Shown: piece by piece, positions 1 through 8,185 of the stretch
Numbering within the stretch: position 1 is the first letter of the stretch
Layout: each line of letters starts with the position of its first letter
Assembly: GCA_013349285.1 (NCBI GenBank)
Contig: DUZU01000004.1
Location: forward strand, 29,810 to 93,809
DNA length: 64,000 nt
DNA from: Deltaproteobacteria bacterium
GTDB taxonomy: Bacteria; Desulfobacterota; Desulfobulbia; Desulfobulbales; Desulfurivibrionaceae
Direction of reading: 5' to 3'
Notes under the pieces: model-generated
Database searches by the model: none
Told to the model about the DNA's origin: nothing
The model's input: only the letters and a program-made list of their open reading frames with translations
Program-made: the position numbers and the translations under genes

Positions 1-990
1 CTGACCAAGGGCCAAGACTGGCAGAGCTGGGCAGACCAAGGACTGGTGGACGGACTTTACCCCATGGCCTACTTCGGAGATCTCGACCGGGTCACGACCC
101 AGCTTGATCAAGTGGCGAGCGAGGTAACTCCGCAGGTAGAGTTATGGGCCGGACTTGGCGCCTATATCAAAGACCCACAACGCATTGCCGAAGAAACGGC
201 CATTGCCCGCCGAAACGGCTATCAGGGCATCGTCCTCTTCAGTCTCGGCCATCTGCTCGATAAGGATGAGCCGATCTCCGCCTATACCGAAGCTGCCCGG
301 GCCCCTCTTTTCACATTACAGAGCAAGATCGCCTCGTCAAAGGCCCAATGTTATCCGGGAAGCGACAACCCCTCGTTAAAAGTCTGCACGACGGAACTAA
401 CAGGGATTGTTTACAAGTCGTTCAGCAACAGCCCGCCATTTCAAAGCGATCTCGAACAGATCCTTAGCCGCCGTCTTGCGGAATACCGGCAGGCCATGCC
501 AATGATCGGGCAGAGCTTGAACCTTTTACAGAAAACAACGCTAACCCTGCCGGAACAGATTGAATTGCGCGGCATCTTCCGATACACAAGCCCGTTGGAC
601 AGCGAAAATCGTTGGCAACAACAGCGGCAAACCTGCGAAGAAGCCCGGCAACTCCTTGAGAGCGGTGAACCGTTCGGCATCATTGCCAAAAAAATGTCCC
701 AGGGCGGCACAAAATCCATGGGCGGCCTGCTCGGTTCCCGCTTTATCGACCAACTTGATCCGATCGACCGGCAACTTGCCCTGCTTCAGCCCCAACAAAT
801 CAGCCCGGTTATCGAGGTTGCCAACGGCTTCTGGGTTTACCGTCTGGACAGCAAAGAAACAGGCAAACCAATCGAGTTCGAAAAGACCCCCTGGCCGGCC
901 AGGCGGATCTTATTCCGGCAACAACTCACCGAGACCCTGCAAAGCCAGGCCGCAGATATCAATACGCTTGCCGGAAAACAGGGAAACTGA
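1..990 (+). CDS. GHL10-type glycosidase-like / parvulin PPIase fusion (5' partial)
   Basis: The reading frame is open to the left edge, so the true start lies outside the window; the first in-frame start-like codon (GTG at 46) is probably internal. The first ~110 visible residues resemble the C-terminal part of a glycosyl-hydrolase-like GHL10 (DUF187) barrel, with the QDWQSWADQGLVDGLYPMAY stretch typical of that family. After a linker, roughly residues 180-290 look like a PpiC/parvulin rotamase: a GGLLGSRF-like core, then QQISPVIEVANGFWVYRL, matching the family's 'GeiS.pV.t.yGyhi' end. The pairing of a sugar-acting and a proline-isomerase module suggests an exported envelope protein, but no signal peptide is visible because the start is missing. 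Domain calls are by eye. Confidence 0.7.
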   Translation: MTKGQDWQSWADQGLVDGLYPMAYFGDLDRVTTQLDQVASEVTPQVELWAGLGAYIKDPQRIAEETAIARRNGYQGIVLFSLGHLLDKDEPISAYTEAARAPLFTLQSKIASSKAQCYPGSDNPSLKVCTTELTGIVYKSFSNSPPFQSDLEQILSRRLAEYRQAMPMIGQSLNLLQKTTLTLPEQIELRGIFRYTSPLDSENRWQQQRQTCEEARQLLESGEPFGIIAKKMSQGGTKSMGGLLGSRFIDQLDPIDRQLALLQPQQISPVIEVANGFWVYRLDSKETGKPIEFEKTPWPARRILFRQQLTETLQSQAADINTLAGKQGN

Positions 991-1002
991 GCTATTACGC
1001 CA

Positions 1003-1263
1003 TCAGGTATGGATAAACACATATTGCCGATCATTAAAAATAATCATGAGCCGCCCCTGGTGATTTTCTCCATAAACCTCCCAGCCCGGCCGCCCGCCGA
1101 GTTCGCAACGCACACAGCAAGGAGAATGTTTTTGCTTGATCCCGTCATGCCAGGCCACCAGACTCGTATCCTTATTGCCTTTCTCGGCCAGAGAAAAAGC
1201 CATGCCCCGGGCCGAATCAAAATCAAGCTCCGTCCCGGTTATTGAGACTAAAATGTTTTGCAT
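1003..1263 (-). CDS. AF1514-like small protein (DUF5619-like)
   Basis: A protein of about 86 residues facing the previous gene tail to tail. ATG at 1263 is chosen because an AGGA motif sits six bases upstream; a longer form would begin nine residues earlier without better support. The sequence resembles the uncharacterised AF1514 family: an 'LDFDSARGMAFSLAEKG' helix, then LVAWHD and an HSPCCVRCE segment. The CCxxC cluster could bind a metal or be redox active, but no function is known for the family. It stands alone on its strand, between the fusion gene and the sensor kinase. The family assignment is from memory of the motif pattern and is moderate in confidence. Confidence 0.6.
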   Translation of the reverse strand: MQNILVSITGTELDFDSARGMAFSLAEKGNKDTSLVAWHDGIKQKHSPCCVRCELGGRPGWEVYGENHQGRLMIIFNDRQYVFIHT

Positions 1264-1356
1264 ATTCGATCCTGTCTTGAAAAAATTCATTTACTCCGGT
1301 TACCTGACAGACTTAAAACAACAATAGCAATCAACCCATAACAAAATGGTCATTTC

Positions 1357-3723
1357 ATGCAATTAAAAAGCATTATCTTTGTTGTTCTCCTGGCCCTGGG
1401 CATTCTCCCCATCTTCACCCTGGTGGGCGTCAATCTCACCGGCCATATCAAAAAACATGAAAGGGCTGAACAGCAAAGAACCATCGCCAAAACCCAAAGC
1501 GATTATATCTCCCTCAATGCCAACATCGCCAACCTCAAAAAAAGCCTTGCCCAGACAGCCTCAACGCCCAAGGCTATAACCATGGCCACCGGCCAGGCCA
1601 TTTCACTGATATCCCCCAAGGACCGAGAACAGATCAGCGAATTAATAATCGAGTTTCTTGACCATGAAAATTACATTATCAACGTAAAACTTGTGGATTA
1701 CCTCGGCAACGAGGTGATCAAGCTGGGCCGGAATAACTCCGGCAACCTGCAGGCAATACCGACGGCCGATCCAACCAAGCAAGGGGGGGCATCTCTTCCT
1801 CCGGGGGGACTGCAACTGAAACCCCATGAAGTTGCGGCTTCTGTTTATGCGCCGGCAGCCGACCCTTCTCTGGCCTATCTGAATTTGGTTACCCCGATTA
1901 ATGACAACTCAGGCAAAAATATCGGCCTGGTCATTATTGATGTTGACCCTTCGACTTTTTTAACCCCCCATGCTGATTCTTTCTGGATCAAACCGAACGG
2001 AGTAATTTCCCACCCGGATCATAACGCTGCCCACCCCTCCCCATTTGGCCAGGGTGAAAATCTTTTTGCACGCTTCAACTCTCTGGAAGCTGAGCTCAAA
2101 CCGGCCAAGCCCTTTGTCTGGATGACGGAAAAGGACCAGCGGTTCACGATGCTGCCCATGTCGTTTAACCAAATCGACCAACCGTCATTCTGGTTGGCCA
2201 CGCCGGTTGATCGCAGCGCAGCCGAAGAATGGAAACTCACCCTGATCTACAACATTGTCTGGATCGTACTCAGCATGGTCATCATCATTGCCCTGATCGC
2301 CAACCTGATCGCCCGAAAAGTCGACCGGATCAAAGATTCGATCCTCTCGGGCCTGGAGCGCATTATGAACCGAGAAGAAGATAATGTTAGTTTTGCCTGG
2401 TCGGGACCAGCCGAGCTGGTAAATCTCGGAGACGAACTCACAACCCTGGCCCGCCAATACACCATAACCAGAAAAAAACAAAAAGATGCCGAAGGCGCCT
2501 TGCGCGAAAGTGAGGACAAATTCCGCAATCTAACCGCATCGGCCCAGGACGCCATTGCCATGATGGACCACCACGGCGATATTTCATACTGGAACGAGGC
2601 CGCCTCGGAAATATTCGGCTATACCGAAAACGAAGCCATGGGCAAACCTATTCATATGTTAATATCTCCCAGGCTTGCCGATTCGACTCAACAAAAATCG
2701 TCCGAGGCCAAACCCGTCGCCGACGGCCCGATCAAGGAAACCGTTGAGCTGATCGCCAGACATAAACAGGGCACCGAGGTGCCCATTGAACTCTCGCTGT
2801 CCGAGGCCAGAATAAAAGATAAATGGCATTCCATCTGGATAATCCGTGACATTACCGAACGTAAAAATGCCGAAGAAGAGATGAAGCTTCAGCAACAACA
2901 ACTCATCCAGGCCGACAAGATGATCTCCCTTGGCGTATTGATAGCCGGGGTCGCCCATGAAATCAACAACCCGAACAGTATCGCCATTCTCAACACCTCC
3001 ATGCTCGCCAAAACCTGGGAAAGCGCAAGACCCATTCTTGATGAATACTATAACGAAAACGGCGAATTTCTTGTCGCCGGCCTCGACTACAGCGAAATGC
3101 GCGACCATATCCCACGCCTGTTTCTTGAGCTTGATGAAAGCACCAGACGGATCAAAAATATTGTTCACGATCTAAAGGATTATGCCCGCCAGGATACGAC
3201 TCGTGTAATGGAAACGGTTGATCTCAATGAGATTGCCACGGCGGCAGTGCGCCTGAACAGCAATAAGATAAAAAAATCGACCAGATCATTTTGCAGCCGA
3301 CCCAGCGCCGATTTACCCCCGATCAGGGGTAACCGCCAGCGGCTTGAACAGGTGGTGATCAACCTGATCCAGAACAGCTGTGAGGCCCTGGCCGACCAAA
3401 ACCAGGCCATTATCTTATCAACAGAGTTCGATCAGGATAAAAATGAAGTCTTAATCAAGATTGAAGACCAGGGGCAAGGCATAGCCCCGGAAGTAATGCA
3501 CCAGATCATGGATCCATTTTTTACAACCAAAAGGGCTTTAGGCGGAACCGGACTGGGGCTTTCCGTCTCGGCCGGCATTATCAAAGAGCATGGGGGAACG
3601 ATCGGTTTTATCTCCACCCCGGGAAAAGGCACCATTGTCACGGTTAGCTTTCCGGTTTACGCTGAAGAAAAAGCCGGGGCCGACCTCGGCCCAAATGCTG
3701 ATGACAAAGCAAAAGATCAATAG
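1357..3723 (+). CDS. membrane sensor histidine kinase (NtrB-like, PAS domain)
   Basis: A 788-residue kinase predicted to autophosphorylate on His and pass phosphate to the adjacent NtrC-type regulator. Order of parts: N-terminal membrane helix (about 5-25), a periplasmic Cache-like sensor (about 30-290), a second membrane helix (about 300-320), a PAS domain starting near 'SEDKFRNLTASAQDAIAMMD', a HisKA box with GVAHEINNPNS, and an HATPase with the N box (NLIQNSCEAL), G1 (DQGQGI) and G2 (GGTGLGLSVS) motifs. The C-terminal tail is acidic and low in complexity. Only 61 bases separate it from the regulator gene, so the two form an operon. The ligand is unknown. Confidence 0.93.
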   Translation: MQLKSIIFVVLLALGILPIFTLVGVNLTGHIKKHERAEQQRTIAKTQSDYISLNANIANLKKSLAQTASTPKAITMATGQAISLISPKDREQISELIIEFLDHENYIINVKLVDYLGNEVIKLGRNNSGNLQAIPTADPTKQGGASLPPGGLQLKPHEVAASVYAPAADPSLAYLNLVTPINDNSGKNIGLVIIDVDPSTFLTPHADSFWIKPNGVISHPDHNAAHPSPFGQGENLFARFNSLEAELKPAKPFVWMTEKDQRFTMLPMSFNQIDQPSFWLATPVDRSAAEEWKLTLIYNIVWIVLSMVIIIALIANLIARKVDRIKDSILSGLERIMNREEDNVSFAWSGPAELVNLGDELTTLARQYTITRKKQKDAEGALRESEDKFRNLTASAQDAIAMMDHHGDISYWNEAASEIFGYTENEAMGKPIHMLISPRLADSTQQKSSEAKPVADGPIKETVELIARHKQGTEVPIELSLSEARIKDKWHSIWIIRDITERKNAEEEMKLQQQQLIQADKMISLGVLIAGVAHEINNPNSIAILNTSMLAKTWESARPILDEYYNENGEFLVAGLDYSEMRDHIPRLFLELDESTRRIKNIVHDLKDYARQDTTRVMETVDLNEIATAAVRLNSNKIKKSTRSFCSRPSADLPPIRGNRQRLEQVVINLIQNSCEALADQNQAIILSTEFDQDKNEVLIKIEDQGQGIAPEVMHQIMDPFFTTKRALGGTGLGLSVSAGIIKEHGGTIGFISTPGKGTIVTVSFPVYAEEKAGADLGPNADDKAKDQ

Positions 3724-3784
3724 TAGGCTTAAATAGTAATTAAGCTGAGACAATCACTCTTTTTTTCAGGAGATCCCCGTTGCC

Positions 3785-5206
3785 ATGAAAAAGATCCCCG
3801 GCAAAGAACGGCCCATACTGCTGGTTGACGATGAACAGGCCTGGCTGCACAGCTTCAGCCTGACCCTGCGCGCCAAGGGACTGAAAAACATCGTTTGCTG
3901 TCAAGACAGCCGAAAGGTTCAGGCGATCCTCGCAGAACAGGATATCGGGGTTATTGTGCTCGATCTTACCATGCCGCATCTGGCCGGAGATGAACTGCTG
4001 CCCATCCTCAGCCGGGAGCATCCCGACATCCCGGTCATCATCCTCACCGGACTCGACCTGGTCGACACGGCGGTCAACTGCATGAAACTAGGCGCCTTTG
4101 ACTACTACACCAAGGTGAGCGAAGAAAACAGGCTTATCGCCGGTGTCCAACGGGCCATCAAGATCAGCCGCCTTAAACAGGAAAACAGCCTGCTAAAAAA
4201 TCATTTCCTGGAAGATACCCTTGACCACCCCGAGGTCTTTGCCGGGATCATTACCCATAACAAAGCCATGCGCTCCATCTTTCAATACATGGAATCGATC
4301 GCCTTTACCGATGAACCGGTACTCATTTCAGGGGAAACCGGGGTGGGCAAAGAGCTCATCGCCCGGGCGGTCCATACCCTGAGCGACCGCAAAGGGGAAT
4401 TCGTGCCGGTTAATATTGCCGGCCTCGATGACACCATGCTGGCCGACACCATGTTCGGACATAAAAAAGGGGCTTTTACCGGAGCCGATCGGGCCCGGGC
4501 CGGGCTCATCGAACAGGCCGGCAACGGAACCCTGTTTCTCGATGAGATCGGTGATTTGTCGCAAACCTCCCAGATCAAGCTTCTCAGACTGCTGCAGGAA
4601 CAGGAATACTTCCCCTTGGGTTCCGACATCGCCAAAAGAACCAACTGCCGGATGGTCTTCGCAACCCACAGGGATCTTGACGGCTTGCAGAACGAGGGCA
4701 GTTTCAGAAAAGATCTTTATTACCGACTCCACGCCCATCGCATCCATATCCCACCCTTGCGCGAACGATTTGACGACTTGCCGATCCTGGTCGATTTTTT
4801 TCTTGAGCACGCCGCCCAAAAACTTGCTAAAAATAAGCCCGCCTATCCCAAAGAACTCATTGATCTGCTTGGCACCTATGATTTCCCCGGCAACATCAGG
4901 GAACTAAAGAATATGATCTTTGACGCGGTAAGTAAGCATAAGAGCAAAACCCTTTCCATGGAATCATTCAAAAATTACATTCACCACAAAAGGCCGCACC
5001 TGGATGGGGTTATCAATACTCCCCAGGATGCCGTAACTCCATTTGCCGCACTGGCCAGCTTGCCCACCCTGAAAGAAGCAGGTTTTCTCCTGATTCAGGA
5101 GGCCCTGAACCGGGCAAACGGCAACCAGGCGATTGCCGCCGAACTGCTGGGGATTACCAGACAGGCTTTAAACTGGCGCTTGAAACAATGCAACAAAACA
5201 GATTGA
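3785..5206 (+). CDS. sigma-54-dependent response regulator (NtrC family)
   Basis: A 473-residue activator: receiver domain (about 10-125, phospho-acceptor Asp in VLDLTMP), central AAA+ ATPase with Walker A GETGVGKE, the sigma-54-contacting GAFTGA loop (GAFTGADRAR), Walker B TLFLDEIGD, and a C-terminal Fis-type helix-turn-helix (AAELLGITRQALNWRLKQ). All parts needed for phosphorylation-dependent opening of sigma-54 promoters are present. It is cotranscribed with the upstream kinase. A near-perfect -24/-12 promoter lies 379 bases downstream, before the rhodanese gene, which is the obvious candidate target. The start is ATG 3785; an AGGAG lies 12 bases upstream, a slightly long spacing. Confidence 0.95.
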   Translation: MKKIPGKERPILLVDDEQAWLHSFSLTLRAKGLKNIVCCQDSRKVQAILAEQDIGVIVLDLTMPHLAGDELLPILSREHPDIPVIILTGLDLVDTAVNCMKLGAFDYYTKVSEENRLIAGVQRAIKISRLKQENSLLKNHFLEDTLDHPEVFAGIITHNKAMRSIFQYMESIAFTDEPVLISGETGVGKELIARAVHTLSDRKGEFVPVNIAGLDDTMLADTMFGHKKGAFTGADRARAGLIEQAGNGTLFLDEIGDLSQTSQIKLLRLLQEQEYFPLGSDIAKRTNCRMVFATHRDLDGLQNEGSFRKDLYYRLHAHRIHIPPLRERFDDLPILVDFFLEHAAQKLAKNKPAYPKELIDLLGTYDFPGNIRELKNMIFDAVSKHKSKTLSMESFKNYIHHKRPHLDGVINTPQDAVTPFAALASLPTLKEAGFLLIQEALNRANGNQAIAAELLGITRQALNWRLKQCNKTD

Positions 5207-5404
5207 GAATTAACAAAAATTGCAGTTACCCCCATGGTTACCCCTAAGTTTCAGCCACCAAGGAGATTAATACTGATAACGTTTTGATATCCATGGTTAT
5301 ATATCTGCTTTATTAACCCCAAGATTTCTAACTGCACATTAATGGTAATCAGTTTTCGCTGAGCCCTTCAACTTGCCAATCACTTGTCCATCCAATTGAC
5401 AGGG

Positions 5405-5420
5405 TGCAAATTATTTTGCA
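5405..5420. promoter_or_regulatory. candidate NtrC-type upstream activator site
   Basis: Perfect inverted repeat TGCAAA-TTAT-TTTGCA, lying about 165 bases upstream of the -24 element of the sigma-54 promoter. That distance suits an enhancer for the regulator encoded just upstream. A related half site (TTGCACCCC) lies about 95 bases further on. Binding is inferred only from position and symmetry. Confidence 0.4.
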
Positions 5421-5585
5421 TTTAAGAAAAAACCTTTTCACTGCAACTCCCTGCCACCCCTAACTCTCTAATCACCTCCCGGCTTAAATGTAAAACAACC
5501 TTGCACCCCTTCTATTTTACAGCCTTAAACCGTAAAAACCTAAAAATATCACAAACTCAACACGTTAACAACAAGAACAATAAGT

Positions 5586-5601
5586 TGGCACTTTATTTGC
5601 T
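5586..5601 (+). promoter_or_regulatory. sigma-54 promoter (-24/-12)
   Basis: TGGCAC-TTTAT-TTGCT matches the consensus TGGCAC-N5-TTGCW, with GG and GC elements exactly twelve bases apart start to start. It faces the rhodanese gene at 5752 and lies just downstream of a sigma-54 activator gene. This is one of the clearest regulatory signals in the window. Confidence 0.85.
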
Positions 5602-5751
5602 TTATCTTGAACGCAAAGTTTAGAAATCAGCATAAATTTAAATCAACAACCCTCCATAAACAAGAATAGGGGGAAGGCAACCAGGCAATATGCCTAAAGA
5701 GCGAGACAAAATCATTGTTGCATTATCATTAATTAACGAGGAGGAAAATCA

Positions 5752-7074
5752 ATGTCCCAAAAAAAAATACTGACGTTTATTCCGCTTTTTGTTTTTACCG
5801 CTTTTCTAATAGGCAGCCCAGGCGGAGCCATAACTCCAGCCTTGGCAGAAGATGCTGCCCCAATGGCGGCTCAGGCCGAGAATGTCTTTAAAGGCAAAGT
5901 TGTCGGTCTATCAAAAAAAGCTAAAACTATCTCGATCGAGGTCGGCGATAAAACCGAGATGGTCAAGTTCGATGACGAAACCAAGGGACTGGAGCATGCC
6001 TTAACCGATCACGCGGCCATAATAAAATTTGAAAAACGCGGCAATGCAAAGGTTGCCACCGTAATCAAACCAAAACTTGCCAAGCTGCCTGAAGGGGTTA
6101 CCGAAATTATGACCGAGGAATTGGCAAAACTTATCGCCATGGGGCCGGAAAAGGGCAAATATATTCTGGTCGATTCTCGTCCCGGCGGACGTTTTCATGA
6201 AGGGTCTATCCCAACAGCGATAAATATCCCGGTTCCCAAAATGGCGGAAACAGCAAAGTCGTTACTGCCTGCACTTGACAAAATCGGCGATATTCAACTC
6301 ATTTTTTATTGCGGTGGACCAACCTGCGGCATGAGCACCAAAAACGCCGGCATGGCGAAGAAAATGGGTTACCAAAACGTTCGGGTTTTGCTTCAGGGCG
6401 TACCTGGCTGGAAAAAAGAAGGTAACATAGTTGTTGCTTCTGAAAAACTCGTCAAGACCGGCAACATTATCCTCGTGGATCTTCGGTCGAAACAGGAATA
6501 TGAAAACAGCCATATTCCAAGAGCTTATAATATTCCATTAAGCGCACTGCCGGACAGTGAGGATGACATCCCGAGCATCAAGAGCGCTCCGATTGTAGTT
6601 TACGGAAGCAATGATGCGGAAACAGAAAAAGCTTTCAAAATTTTAAAAAAAATGGGAGCAAAGAAAGGTTCAATCTGGAGCGGAGGCATGGCCTCATGGA
6701 CGGCTAACGGCAACACGATTGCCTCTGGTCCTACCCCTGATGAAATTGCCTGGAAACGCGAAATGGGCAAGGAAGAAGTCAGTGTGGCCGACTTCATGAA
6801 CGCGATCGAAGGAACCGCCGGCAAAATTGTACTTGATGTCCGCAACAATGATGAAGCGAAGAGCGGCATGTTCTCAAACGCCGTTCATATTCCCTTGGAT
6901 GAAATCGAAGCCAGGGCCGCGGAATTGCCAAAGGACAAGGAAGTACTGGTTCACTGCACCACCGGCGCCCGGGCGGAAATGGCTTGCCGGGCACTGAAAA
7001 AAGCAGGTTATCAAAGTAAATTCGTGGTCGCCAACGTGGAATGTGAAGACGGAAAATGTGAAATCAGTGAATAA
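5752..7074 (+). CDS. exported triple-rhodanese protein
   Basis: A 440-residue protein with a signal peptide (about 1-32, cleavage near ALAE), a small beta-rich N-terminal segment (about 45-108), and three rhodanese-like domains. Domain 1 (about 118-225) has Cys187 in FYCGGPTCGMS; domain 2 (about 230-325) has YGSND where the catalytic Cys should be and is likely inactive; domain 3 (about 343-430) has Cys402 in HCTTGARAEM. The tail holds a CEDGKC pair. Such proteins move or bind sulfane sulfur in the periplasm. GAGGAGG precedes ATG 5752. It sits behind a sigma-54 promoter, so it is probably induced by the upstream NtrB/NtrC-like pair, and it ends in a strong terminator. The sulfur species handled is not known. 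Confidence 0.88.
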   Translation: MSQKKILTFIPLFVFTAFLIGSPGGAITPALAEDAAPMAAQAENVFKGKVVGLSKKAKTISIEVGDKTEMVKFDDETKGLEHALTDHAAIIKFEKRGNAKVATVIKPKLAKLPEGVTEIMTEELAKLIAMGPEKGKYILVDSRPGGRFHEGSIPTAINIPVPKMAETAKSLLPALDKIGDIQLIFYCGGPTCGMSTKNAGMAKKMGYQNVRVLLQGVPGWKKEGNIVVASEKLVKTGNIILVDLRSKQEYENSHIPRAYNIPLSALPDSEDDIPSIKSAPIVVYGSNDAETEKAFKILKKMGAKKGSIWSGGMASWTANGNTIASGPTPDEIAWKREMGKEEVSVADFMNAIEGTAGKIVLDVRNNDEAKSGMFSNAVHIPLDEIEARAAELPKDKEVLVHCTTGARAEMACRALKKAGYQSKFVVANVECEDGKCEISE

Positions 7075-7125
7075 TTAATTCTTGGCCCACAAACACAGTA
7101 CTGGCTACTGTGTGTTTCTCCCTCA

Positions 7126-7162
7126 AAGCCCGTGTCGGATCAAACCGACACGGGCTTATTTT
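7126..7162 (+). terminator. rho-independent terminator after the rhodanese gene
   Basis: Thirteen-base perfect stem (AAGCCCGTGTCGG at 7126-7138, complement at 7145-7157), six-base loop, then ATTTTT. A smaller hairpin with ACACAGTA/TACTGTGT arms lies just before it at about 7093-7114. Confidence 0.9.
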
Positions 7163-7315
7163 TGCAGATTATCCCCGAGTTTTAGCCGCGAACAACGTCG
7201 GGCTGAACTCAATCCACAGAGAAAACCTCAGGTAATTTTTTTTACCAACTGAAGATTATCTTTTTAAGAAAGAAGAGAGGATATTATTCGGGGAAAAACC
7301 TTTGGGGGATAGCGG

Positions 7316-7684
7316 CTAATTGCTCAGAACATGGGTAACCATTTCACGCAGCATCTTCAAATCAATGGGTTTCTGCAATGTGCCCTTGGCCCCCAATGTT
7401 TCAGCAATCGGCAAATATGAATCAGGACCGATCTGGCCGCCACCCGACATGGCGATAATCTTTACATCGGGAAAACGATCACATAACTGGACGATGGTCT
7501 CCACCCCGTCCTGTTCCGGCATCAGAAGATCGGTAATGACTAAGTCGGCGGGAGAATCACGATAAAGACGCACACCTTCCTTACCGTTGCCAGCCAAAAC
7601 AATTTCATACCCCCAGCTCATCAACACATCCTGCAAAAGTTTGCGAATAGGCGATTCATCATCGATAACTAAAATCTTTTTCAT
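7316..7684 (-). CDS. single-domain response regulator (CheY/Spo0F-like)
   Basis: A 122-residue receiver with no output domain. The acidic pair is in IDDES, the phospho-acceptor Asp in ITDLLMP, the conserved Ser in AMSGG and the Lys in LQKPID. It is the last gene of the minus-strand chemosensory series, 29 bases after another receiver, and could act as a diffusible phospho-signal or a phosphate sink for the kinases upstream. It differs clearly in sequence from the neighbouring receiver, so the two are not recent duplicates. Confidence 0.92.
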   Translation of the reverse strand: MKKILVIDDESPIRKLLQDVLMSWGYEIVLAGNGKEGVRLYRDSPADLVITDLLMPEQDGVETIVQLCDRFPDVKIIAMSGGGQIGPDSYLPIAETLGAKGTLQKPIDLKMLREMVTHVLSN

Positions 7685-7713
7685 AAATGACCAACTTTTA
7701 TCTATAGCAACTC

Positions 7714-8118
7714 TTATTCGCTGATTAAACCAAGCTTAACACATGTAGCTATAACCTTTTCAGAGTCAATGGGTTTGGTGAGATATGCCTCACATTGGCC
7801 TTTCATAAAAGATTTCATGATATTCTTCGCATCACCAAGAGCCGAGACCATAATAACCTTTACCAGATCCTTGCCGCCTATGCCCCTTTCTTGTTCTATT
7901 TCTCTTATTTTTTTTAAGGCCTGCTGCCCGTCCATCTCCGGCATCATAATATCGAGACAGATCAAATCATATCGTTTATTTTCATCCAGGCCCTTTTGAA
8001 AAGCGGCCAGACACTCAAGTCCATTCGATGCGGCATGACATACGCCATATGGCGAAAAAATTTCCTGCAATAAGGTCCTGCTGACAAACTCATCTTCAAC
8101 TATTAAAATTTTCATCAT
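7714..8118 (-). CDS. single-domain response regulator (paralogue of the HPt-HPt-REC receiver)
   Basis: A 134-residue receiver (ILIVEDEFVSRTLLQEIF start, acceptor Asp in CLDIMMPEMDG, Lys in LTKPID). It is strikingly like the receiver at the C-terminus of the 430-residue HPt-HPt-REC protein (22476-23768), which shares ILIVEDEFVSR..L, PYG and CLDIMMP. The two may accept phosphate from the same HPt. The first codon is the upstream one of two adjacent ATGs; the second is equally possible. Confidence 0.92.
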   Translation of the reverse strand: MMKILIVEDEFVSRTLLQEIFSPYGVCHAASNGLECLAAFQKGLDENKRYDLICLDIMMPEMDGQQALKKIREIEQERGIGGKDLVKVIMVSALGDAKNIMKSFMKGQCEAYLTKPIDSEKVIATCVKLGLISE

Positions 8119-8185
8119 CGGCCCCGTTTCATAACACTTCTATTTACACATAATTTCTTTATTTTAAATAGCTACCTGTTTTGAC

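Larger units (their letters stand above)
5207..5751. other. 545-base regulatory intergenic region
   Basis: AT-rich stretch with no convincing ORF. It holds a direct repeat GTTACCCC at 5225-5232 and 5237-5244, a perfect inverted repeat at 5405-5420, and a sigma-54 promoter at 5586-5601. The long leader between promoter and gene (about 140 bases) may be transcribed. The arrangement, activator sites far upstream of a -24/-12 box, is typical of NtrC-family control. Confidence 0.6.
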
